DNA from: Akkermansiaceae bacterium
GTDB lineage: Bacteria > Verrucomicrobiota > Verrucomicrobiia > Verrucomicrobiales > Akkermansiaceae
Assembly (NCBI GenBank): GCA_011524615.1
Contig: WTJZ01000001.1
Location: forward strand, 1,432-16,082
Length of the DNA: 14,651 bases
Reading direction: 5' to 3'
Below, piece after piece: positions 9,201 to 14,651 of this stretch. Both the position numbers and the translations under genes were made by a program. The notes below the pieces were generated by a model. The model was not told the DNA's origin and searched no databases. It was given only the letters and a program-made list of their open reading frames with translations. Each line of letters begins with the position of its first letter. Within the stretch, counting starts at the first letter, position 1.

Positions 9201-12200
9201 AGATCGAGATCGTACTAGGGCCAAATCGTACCCTCCTCTGGCCTGATAATACGACCTCCCTCACCGCTCTCGTCTACGACCTGAATGATGGTCCCTCGCC
9301 ACTCTCTTACCAGTGGTCATGCGCTGACGAGAATGCACTGTTAGACTCCCCATCGAGCCCTCACACCTCGGTCTCCTTCTCTACCCCTGGCCTCTATGAG
9401 ATCTCTATGACAGCCACCGACGGTGAGCATAGTCGCACCGAGAGCCTCCTCATTACCGTTCAGGACCCTCTCTTCGCTACTACTGGAGCCCTCACTAGAG
9501 AGATCTGGCAAAACATCACTGGCTGGCATCTCGATAACCTAACGAGCAATGCCCTCTTCCCTGACTCCCCTGCATTTGTTGATTCCGTAGATCGCTTTGA
9601 CTCTCTCTATAATTACGCAGAGAATTATGGCCAGCGCCTTCGTGGATACCTGACCGTTCCAGTCTCTGGAGATTACGAGTTCTTCATCGCCTCTGATGAC
9701 CATGGCCAGCTATGGATGAATACCTCAGGAGCAGACCCTGAGGGGAAAACCATGATCGCCGAATGTCCCCGTACCGTCGGTAGGTACGATTGGACACGAC
9801 GAGAGGGCCAGCAATCTGAAGTCATCTCACTCACAAAGGGGGAACAATACTACATCGAAGCTCTACACAAGGAAAGTGGTTGGTCTGACCACCTCGCGGT
9901 CGCCTATCGTCTAGCAGGATCAGACACATCGCCTACTGTGATTCCAGGTGCGATGCTCTCCCCTATCGATGGTGAAGCAAACCTCACGAACGCTGCTCTA
10001 CTCGTAGAAGCGGGACCTAACCAGAAGCACCACTTCCCTACCAATGGCGTCTCGCTCTCAGGCTCCACGATTGATTACCAACCTGGGCCATTCCAACTCT
10101 CCTATCAATGGAGTATCACAAAGGTCAAAGGTGACTTCCTAGCTGAAGATGTCACCATCGAGAACCCAAACCAACTCACGACTTCTGTCCGCTTCCCTGG
10201 TGCAGGTAAATACACCTTTAAGCTGACCGTGACAGATGGTGCACACATCGTCTCAGACACGATGAAGGTGACCATCGCTGCTGCTCTCGCAGAAGATGCT
10301 GGCTCCGTTCTAGTAGACGCCTACAACGAGGTCAGTGGAGGATGGGCTATTAATCTCAAGGATGTCATCGAAACCACTGCTCCATCTGAGCGCTTCCGCA
10401 TCAATTCGATGGAGGCTCCTTACATGACGGGTGACCGATTCGGCTGGGTCGTACGTGGCTATCTCCTCCCTCCTGCGAGCGGCGTCTACCGCTTCAATAT
10501 CGCTGGCGATAACTGGGCAGAGGCCTTCCTTAGCTCCGACGACACCCCCGAGAACAAGTCGCTCCTCTGTCTCGCTCCAGAGTGGACTTACCAATACGAA
10601 TGGGATAAGCATCCTGAGTATCAGCTCTCTCGTCCTGTCGTGCTCCGCAAAGGCAGACGATACTACATCGAAGTCCGATTCAAGGAACATTCTGGTGCGG
10701 ATCACTTCTCCCTCGCATGGCTCCGTCCTCGACACGAGGCTTATGAAGTCATCCAAGGAGCTTACCTCGCGCCATACCTCGTGAGTGCAGACCTCCCACC
10801 AGTGATTACTCTCGAGGGTGAACCAGAGCTCGAGCTTACTGTAGGCTCAGAGTTTGTAGACGCAGGCTTCTCTGCACTCTCAGGAACAGGCCTAGACCTC
10901 ACCTCTCAGGTACGAGTAGAAGGCACCGTCGACACCTCCGTCGCGGGCACCTATTATCTACGCTACTTCGTCGCTGATGAACATGGTACTGAGGCGCAGG
11001 TAGCTACTCGTACCGTTACGGTCTCGATCCCTGAGCAAACCTCAGCCACTTACCTCGCAGACCAAGGCTCTACTCACGCTCCCGCGACGTGGACCGAACC
11101 AGATAACGTGATCTCAGACTTTGAGGCCTCCCGCTTCCTCATCCAGTCCAGCTTCGGCCCGACCGAGAGCGAGATTGATCGCGTTCAGGATCTCGGATAC
11201 GAGGGCTGGATCGATGCTGAGATCAGTAAGCCTGCTTCCCTTCATCTCGCAGAGCTCGATCGCTTTGCTACCTTCCGCGCGGGGCTCTCCCAGATCGCTA
11301 CGGACACCCGCCAAGGGATGACCAGCTTTGAGCATATGCCTGAGGAGATGATGATGGCTGACATCTCACATGATGACCGCATTCATTCCTGGTGGACGTA
11401 TGCCATCGATGGTGATGACCAACTCCGCCAGCGTGTCGCCTTTGCTCTCAGTGAGATTATTGTGATCTCTGACTATAACCCCGTCCTAGAGCGTTACCCT
11501 CGAGGAGTCACGAACTTCTACGACCTCTTGGTTAAGGGCGCCTTCGGTAACTTCCGCGACCTCTTAGAGGAGGTTACTCTGAACCCGATGATGGGATACT
11601 ACCTCACTATGTTGAGAAGTGATAAGGCGTCCCCAGACGAGAACTATGCTCGTGAGATCATGCAACTCTTCACCATCGGTCTAGAGGAACTCAATCTCGA
11701 TGGGACTAAGAAGCTCGACGCAGACGGTAACCGCCAGTCTACGTACAAGCAGAGTGATGTCTCCGAGCTCGCTCGTGCCTTTACGGGCTGGACCTTCAAT
11801 GAGTCGACCGCCTTTGCCTACTCACATGGCCCGATCGATTCGATGAATAACATGATGCCCTTCAATGAATACCATGACACGGGAGAGAAGCACATCATCG
11901 GCGGAGCTGTCATCCCTGCAGGACAGACTCCTCAGCAAGATCTAGAGCAGGCTCTCGACGTTCTCTTTAACCACCCGAATGTCGGCCCGTTCCTAGCACG
12001 CCGCCTCATCCAGCGTCTCGTCACGAGTAACCCATCACCAGCATACATCTATCGAGTAGCCAGTGTATTCAATGACGATGGCGAAGGAGTCCGAGGTAAC
12101 TTAGGCGCCGTGGTTAAGGCCATTCTTCTCGACCCTGAGGCCCGCGACTTCTCCGCTCTGGACCCAGAGCGTAGTGGACAGCTCCGTGAGCCTCTCATCA

Positions 12201-12715
12201 GAGCGACCCACCTGATCCGTGCCTTTAGACAACAGCCATCCAGTGACCCTCCAGTTCTTGGCCGCTTCCCGATCCGCAACCCATACTTCGAGATCAGAGA
12301 GGCCCCACTCTGGGCAGTCTCGGTCTTTAACTTCTTCGAGCCAGACTTCCAGGTTCCAGGTCCTCTCATGGATGCTGGCCTCTATGCTCCAGAGTTCCAG
12401 ATCACTAATGAGGTCTCCGTTGTAGATACTGCGAACTACTTCTTTAACGGTATTAGACACGGCTTCCGTACCGATTACGGCACTCCGAACTACCAGCCGA
12501 TTGACTACAGTGAGATTAGCCTCATCGACTACTCCCCTGACGAGCTCCTCGATCGAGTCGAAACCCTCCTCGTAGGCAGACCTCTCTCTGCCGAGACCAG
12601 GCTCGCCTTCCACGATCTTGCTACGTCCTACGAGACTAACAATAACCCTCAAGCCTACGGCGAGGCACTCTTACAGATCCTCATGGCCATCCCAGAATTC
12701 GCGATCCACCACTAA
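6257..12715 (+). CDS. Giant secreted PA14/PKD-repeat protein with C-terminal DUF1800 domain
   Basis: 2152 residues. Order: signal peptide about 1-20 (MMKR, hydrophobic SLLLFVVTLTSAFA); five units of about 265 residues starting near 21, 287, 553, 818 and 1080, each a PA14-like domain (about 160 residues; signature GYL..P.SG.Y.F.I.GDD, L.LS.D, HKE...DHFS.AW) followed by a PKD/Ig-like domain; a sixth PA14 domain (about 1351-1510) without PKD; a DUF5011-like Ig domain (about 1514-1593); and a DUF1800 domain (about 1619-2152). DUF1800 marks: RFLIQSSFGPT, NPMMGYYL (1776 on), PDENYAREIMQLF (1793 on), FLARRLIQRLV, REAPLWAVSVFNFF (2014 on) and the terminal ILMAIPEFAIHH. PA14 domains often bind carbohydrates, so the N-terminal part is probably an extracellular stalk or adhesin. 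DUF1800 has no settled activity. The usual DUF1501 partner follows 15 bases downstream. The start ATG-ATG at 6257/6260 lacks a clear ribosome site; either ATG would serve. Confidence 0.93.
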   Translation: MMKRVHSLLLFVVTLTSAFASDWNLERWTNITGNPIINLESSIDYPHNPITSQTVTGPLSQEANWGNYYGSRVRAYLTAPATGTYYFWISGDDYIQLYLSSDSTPENRSLIANINGWTDVYEWDKYASQISAPVNLVADEQYYLELLHKEGNGGDHFSVAWSTTLDTDTPEVISGDYLTPVESAPEITGLVLTAGSDQEIYYPRDTAELTAQAVHIENGNNNIIYNWEQLSGPDAVLDAPDAPNTLVSFPSAGTYEFQVTATRELDTLSDLVTITVHPALHPEAGSVDQYYWFNAGSGDLYNFVAQHDFPTEPDAYQTITSLSGPRYFADRYGSLTKGYLLPPKSGRYRFYLEADEYAQFSLNTDAESLNMICEVNGASVEGDLHSQESQVSEWIELTAGTPTEFELIFKDRWSIDFHRVYWEFEDDDYIELIQGEFLAPLTEQDQQAPELLERNYHVLAGSDQTLYAPDFTTSLNAYYSRRSGDKATAIQWVDVDHAGLTFSDSSSTSTELTLPGEGTYTVSFQVTTPAETITDELTITVLPPLSSTTGGLTREVWMNAYYNELSDLFADSRYPSNPTITDKISSFASPVNWSNKYGQKISGYLQVPQTASYQFYLSGDDHAEFHLSTDDSAENLTKISEVTDATGVGEYDKYAGQVSEPITLTAGQRYYVEIYQVDTWGGDHVQLAWVKDGIGAPEVIQPGFLSPVGNPDPYRSEVSYYAYAGEDRTYYWPHQECSITGQAIKAFGSNLDLITTWSQLSGPDAVIESPESYTTNISFSEPGTYAFSFSVIAAGIEHSDTMVVTIAEPINDETGFLTRSVWLDIEGGAISDFLAYDPELDNPTFQDLLPGVTPPSDFTDYYGTTLEGYISVPVSGEYKFWIAGDNNTQLWLSTDESFENLTQIIDVPRAVNFQQWDRDSRQVSEAITLVAGERYYMRSIHKEHSWYDHFSIALEGPATNGREELSRGFISPATHARDHDPEIEIVLGPNRTLLWPDNTTSLTALVYDLNDGPSPLSYQWSCADENALLDSPSSPHTSVSFSTPGLYEISMTATDGEHSRTESLLITVQDPLFATTGALTREIWQNITGWHLDNLTSNALFPDSPAFVDSVDRFDSLYNYAENYGQRLRGYLTVPVSGDYEFFIASDDHGQLWMNTSGADPEGKTMIAECPRTVGRYDWTRREGQQSEVISLTKGEQYYIEALHKESGWSDHLAVAYRLAGSDTSPTVIPGAMLSPIDGEANLTNAALLVEAGPNQKHHFPTNGVSLSGSTIDYQPGPFQLSYQWSITKVKGDFLAEDVTIENPNQLTTSVRFPGAGKYTFKLTVTDGAHIVSDTMKVTIAAALAEDAGSVLVDAYNEVSGGWAINLKDVIETTAPSERFRINSMEAPYMTGDRFGWVVRGYLLPPASGVYRFNIAGDNWAEAFLSSDDTPENKSLLCLAPEWTYQYEWDKHPEYQLSRPVVLRKGRRYYIEVRFKEHSGADHFSLAWLRPRHEAYEVIQGAYLAPYLVSADLPPVITLEGEPELELTVGSEFVDAGFSALSGTGLDLTSQVRVEGTVDTSVAGTYYLRYFVADEHGTEAQVATRTVTVSIPEQTSATYLADQGSTHAPATWTEPDNVISDFEASRFLIQSSFGPTESEIDRVQDLGYEGWIDAEISKPASLHLAELDRFATFRAGLSQIATDTRQGMTSFEHMPEEMMMADISHDDRIHSWWTYAIDGDDQLRQRVAFALSEIIVISDYNPVLERYPRGVTNFYDLLVKGAFGNFRDLLEEVTLNPMMGYYLTMLRSDKASPDENYAREIMQLFTIGLEELNLDGTKKLDADGNRQSTYKQSDVSELARAFTGWTFNESTAFAYSHGPIDSMNNMMPFNEYHDTGEKHIIGGAVIPAGQTPQQDLEQALDVLFNHPNVGPFLARRLIQRLVTSNPSPAYIYRVASVFNDDGEGVRGNLGAVVKAILLDPEARDFSALDPERSGQLREPLIRATHLIRAFRQQPSSDPPVLGRFPIRNPYFEIREAPLWAVSVFNFFEPDFQVPGPLMDAGLYAPEFQITNEVSVVDTANYFFNGIRHGFRTDYGTPNYQPIDYSEISLIDYSPDELLDRVETLLVGRPLSAETRLAFHDLATSYETNNNPQAYGEALLQILMAIPEFAIHH
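6941..6963 (+). repeat. 23-base direct repeat, copy 1 (PKD domain 1)
   Basis: This 23-base stretch beginning CAACTCTCAGGCC is identical to 8531-8553. It encodes QLSGPDAV in the first PKD-like domain. The copies are 1590 bases apart, exactly 530 codons or two repeat units. Confidence 0.8.
8531..8553 (+). repeat. 23-base direct repeat, copy 2 (PKD domain 3)
   Basis: Identical to 6941-6963 and in the same reading frame, encoding QLSGPDAV in the third PKD-like domain. Flanking codons differ, so identity is confined to the motif and a few bases around it. Confidence 0.8.
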
Positions 12716-12730
12716 TCCTCCCTCCGAACT

Positions 12731-14134
12731 ATGTCCTTTCTACACAACAATGATAGCAAATGGTCACGCCGTGCGATGCTCAAGCTCTCCGCTTGCGCCT
12801 CGGTAGGGACCACCAGTCTTCTCAATACCATGATGAGCTTACGCCAAGTAAGCGCAGCGGTAGAGTCAACGGCAGATGATAACGACTTCAAGGCGCTTGT
12901 CTGTGTCTTCCTCTATGGAGGAAATGATGCTTCTAACATGCTCATCCCGATGGATCCGACTCAGTATGATCTCTATACCCAATGGCGATCAGTGCTCGCT
13001 CTACCGTCAGAGTCCTTACTCACCCTAGACGCCTACAATGACGACGGGCGCGAACTCGGCATGCACCCTTCCATGCCCGGCATCTCATCGCTCTTTGCTG
13101 AGGAGAAGGCAGCCGTTATCCAGAACGTCGGTACCCTCTACGCTCCTGCGACCCTGTCAGATTATCGTAATCGCAGCTCCGCGATCCCTCCTCACCTCTT
13201 CTCTCATAATGACCAGCAAGTCCTCTGGCAGACCAATGTCGCTGGTGATGTCGCCTTCGAGCAAACGGGATGGGGTGGACGTATCGCAGATCTCCTCAAC
13301 AGTTCTTATAATCAGGATAATGTCTCCATGCACATTTCCCTAGATGGTGCCAACTTCTTCCAGACTGGGGAGACCATTCTTCCATTCCGTGTTGGAGCTG
13401 GAGGGAATGAGCAGTACTACCTCGGCAACGGAGGAAAAGCCACTGATGAAGAGCGCTACGCTGTGTTCCGTCGTCTCCTAGAGCGTCAACATGCTAACCT
13501 AATGGAGCAGACCTTTGCTGACCTCTCTAACCGAGCTATCAGAGACTCCGACAAAATCTCTAACGCTCTGGAAGGTACCGCTGAATACCCTGAGATTCCT
13601 AACTCTCGACTCGGACAACAACTACGTACCGTTGCCAAACTCATCGAGGCTCGTGCCGCCCTCGGCATGCGCCGCCAGATTTACTTCTGTGCTACTGGCG
13701 GGTTCGACACTCACGGACCTCAGCTTGATTCTCATGCAGGGCTCTTAGGAGGGGTTGATGCCGCACTTACTGGGTTCTATCGAGCGCTAGAGGCTCAGGG
13801 TACGCAATCAGGAGTGACCACCTTTACCGCATCTGACTTTGGTCGTACCTTTGACTCCAACGGCCGAGGCTCAGACCACGGATGGGGCAGTCACCACGTC
13901 GTGATCGGAGATGATGTCGTCGGGAAGAACCTATACGGTGAATACCCAGATCTAGCCATCGATAATAATCCACTCGATACTGGACGAGGACGTTGGCTCC
14001 CTACTACCTCTGTTGATCAATACGGGGCAACCATGGCGAAGTGGTTCGGAGTCCCTGAGAGTCAACTCAACGATGTCTTCCCTAACCTCCATCGCTTCAG
14101 CAACCGCGACCTTGGTTTCATGAAGTCCGTTTAG
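12731..14134 (+). CDS. DUF1501 family protein, Tat-exported
   Basis: 467 residues, a usual length for DUF1501, a family of the alkaline-phosphatase/sulfatase-like fold class with no firmly established substrate. A twin-arginine signal is plain: SRRAMLKLSA (12-21), hydrophobic ACASVGTTSLLNTMMSL, likely cleavage near QVSAA (39-43), so it is probably exported folded, perhaps with its metal. Family motifs: FLYGGNDASN (60-69), GMHPSMPGI (110-118), FSHNDQ (157-162), GWGGRIADL (180-188), GGFDTHGPQ (323-331), FTASDFGRTF (365-374), SDHGWGSHH (381-389). Asp66, His159, Asp326, His328, Asp382, His383 and His388 are candidate metal ligands, by inference only. It starts 15 bases after the DUF1800 stop and ends 14 bases before the next gene: one operon. 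DUF1800 and DUF1501 genes are commonly paired in Planctomycetota, Verrucomicrobiota and some Bacteroidota. No Shine-Dalgarno sequence precedes the ATG. Confidence 0.95.
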   Translation: MSFLHNNDSKWSRRAMLKLSACASVGTTSLLNTMMSLRQVSAAVESTADDNDFKALVCVFLYGGNDASNMLIPMDPTQYDLYTQWRSVLALPSESLLTLDAYNDDGRELGMHPSMPGISSLFAEEKAAVIQNVGTLYAPATLSDYRNRSSAIPPHLFSHNDQQVLWQTNVAGDVAFEQTGWGGRIADLLNSSYNQDNVSMHISLDGANFFQTGETILPFRVGAGGNEQYYLGNGGKATDEERYAVFRRLLERQHANLMEQTFADLSNRAIRDSDKISNALEGTAEYPEIPNSRLGQQLRTVAKLIEARAALGMRRQIYFCATGGFDTHGPQLDSHAGLLGGVDAALTGFYRALEAQGTQSGVTTFTASDFGRTFDSNGRGSDHGWGSHHVVIGDDVVGKNLYGEYPDLAIDNNPLDTGRGRWLPTTSVDQYGATMAKWFGVPESQLNDVFPNLHRFSNRDLGFMKSV

Positions 14135-14148
14135 TAAGACCGTCTTCT

Positions 14149-14651
14149 ATGTCCCGTCTCAAGTACTTACCATGGCTACTCCTCGCGGTAGCTGTGGTCT
14201 ACATTTTGGCCACACGCCAACCATCGCCCTCCCCCGATACTCCTCCGACTGTATCGGAAGTAGCCCCGAGTGCAGATGAGCAACTGGACTTTCATATCCC
14301 GCGTCCTACTCTAGAGGCTGCCAATCGAGAACCTGCGGACGCCCTGATCAACCCAGACATCTCCATTCCTGATAAACTTATCATCATGGAGCGCATTCTG
14401 ATTGACTACCAGTCGACCTATCACGAACTCCCCTCAGGAACTACGGAGGAGGTCTATGCAGCTCTCTCCGGTCAAAACCCTCGAGGCATCTCATACATCT
14501 CTCCAGAGCATCCCGTCACCCAAACCGAAGAATTCTTCTTCCACTCCCTCGGACGCAACGCCATCGAGATCCGCCACTGGGGTACCGATCTCATCCACTT
14601 CTCCGACGACGACGTCGTCTCTAAGCCATATTCCTCCCTCACCCCTAAGCT
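14149..14651 (+). CDS. Membrane-anchored small protein with pseudopilin-like C-terminal signature (3' end beyond window)
   Basis: An open frame runs from ATG at 14149 to the window end, 167 codons without a stop. Residues 1-5 are basic (MSRLK), 7-21 form one membrane segment (LPWLLLAVAVVYILA), and a Pro-rich linker follows (25-33), as in an inner-membrane protein with a periplasmic domain. Residues 105-124 (ALSGQNPRGISYISPEHPV) and 129-156 (FFFHSLGRNAIEIRHWGTD, then DDDV) resemble the 'dPWGtPY.FHs.S...IEIRSaGPDg...T.DDi' pattern of GspG-type pseudopilins and of small verrucomicrobial proteins, with W-G-T-D replacing A-G-P-D. There is no visible prepilin peptidase site with Glu at +5. It is third in the DUF1800-DUF1501 operon, 14 bases after the previous stop, so probably a subunit or anchor for it. 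The resemblance is from memory of the motif, not an alignment. Confidence 0.75.
   Translation, partial: MSRLKYLPWLLLAVAVVYILATRQPSPSPDTPPTVSEVAPSADEQLDFHIPRPTLEAANREPADALINPDISIPDKLIIMERILIDYQSTYHELPSGTTEEVYAALSGQNPRGISYISPEHPVTQTEEFFFHSLGRNAIEIRHWGTDLIHFSDDDVVSKPYSSLTPK

Larger units (their letters stand above)
6317..10790 (+). repeat. Tandem protein-level repeats: six PA14-like domains, five PKD-like domains
   Basis: Unit spacings are 266, 266, 265, 262 and 271 residues, then a final PA14 half-unit. Units 3, 4 and 5 begin with a shared linker, TG(G/F/A)LTR(E/S)(V/I)W. Copies are diverged at DNA level, so this is an old expansion rather than a fresh tandem duplication. PA14 copies 1 and 6 look most alike (SSD-TPEN-SL and YEWDK in both); copy 2 is the most degenerate, having lost the HKE...DHFS motif. 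PKD copies 1 and 3 share QLSGPDAV. Confidence 0.88.

Noticed and set aside
6257..12715. Reading the giant gene as two or more fused or misassembled genes
   Set aside because: One frame is open for 2152 codons with regular 265-residue units and a natural domain order; no internal stop, frameshift or composition break was seen.
12788..12800. Lipobox-like LSAC at residues 19-22 of the DUF1501 protein
   Set aside because: It directly follows the twin-arginine motif and precedes the hydrophobic core, so a lipoprotein cleavage there is not possible; it is part of the Tat signal.
1496..14000. Many antisense and alternate-frame open frames of 60-180 codons inside the large genes (for example 10310-10756 and 12101-12652 on the minus strand)
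   Set aside because: They lie fully inside clear genes in other frames, have shadow-type composition and no recognisable domains or start signals.

Overview
The window looks like chromosomal DNA of a Gram-negative, probably marine member of the Verrucomicrobiota (perhaps Opitutia/Puniceicoccales-like) or a close PVC relative. This rests on the gene repertoire: an S1-type sulfatase, a DUF1800-DUF1501 gene pair, a giant PA14/PKD-rich secreted protein, a secreted protein ending in a 'DxDxDGGxNLWEYLLGTSP'-type calcium motif, and an HAE1-like RND pump. Most starts also lack a Shine-Dalgarno sequence. The assignment is inferred from families, not from a marker gene. No RNA genes, mobile elements, CRISPR arrays or phage genes were seen.

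Layout. Positions 1-1198 (minus) hold most of a sulfatase gene; its C-terminus lies beyond the left edge and its signal-peptide coding region looks broken by a 2-base frame shift. A ~350-base divergent intergenic region (1199-1544) carries a perfect TGTCAA-AAA-TTGACA palindrome and a very G-poor stretch. Positions 1545-4700 (plus) encode a complete 1051-residue RND transporter with no adaptor or outer-membrane-channel gene beside it. It converges, with a 19-base gap, on a 482-residue secreted beta-rich protein (4720-6168, minus). That gene is divergent, across 88 bases, from a plus-strand cluster: a 2152-residue protein with six PA14-like domains, interleaved PKD-like domains, one DUF5011-like domain and a C-terminal DUF1800 domain (6257-12715); a Tat-exported DUF1501 protein (12731-14134); and the start of a membrane-anchored, pseudopilin-like small protein (14149 to the window end). 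The gaps of 15 and 14 bases indicate one operon.

How they may work together. The three-gene cluster has everything on the outside of the cytoplasmic membrane: a long modular stalk with lectin-like domains ending in DUF1800, a Tat-folded DUF1501 protein of the alkaline-phosphatase/sulfatase-like fold class, and a small inner-membrane-anchored protein with a GspG-like C-terminal signature. This is the best candidate for an incompletely described system, plausibly for binding or processing an extracellular polymer, but its biochemical role is not shown by the sequence. The sulfatase at the left edge fits a sulfated-polysaccharide lifestyle. The plus strand looks C-rich relative to G in genes of both orientations, which suggests a replication-strand skew.
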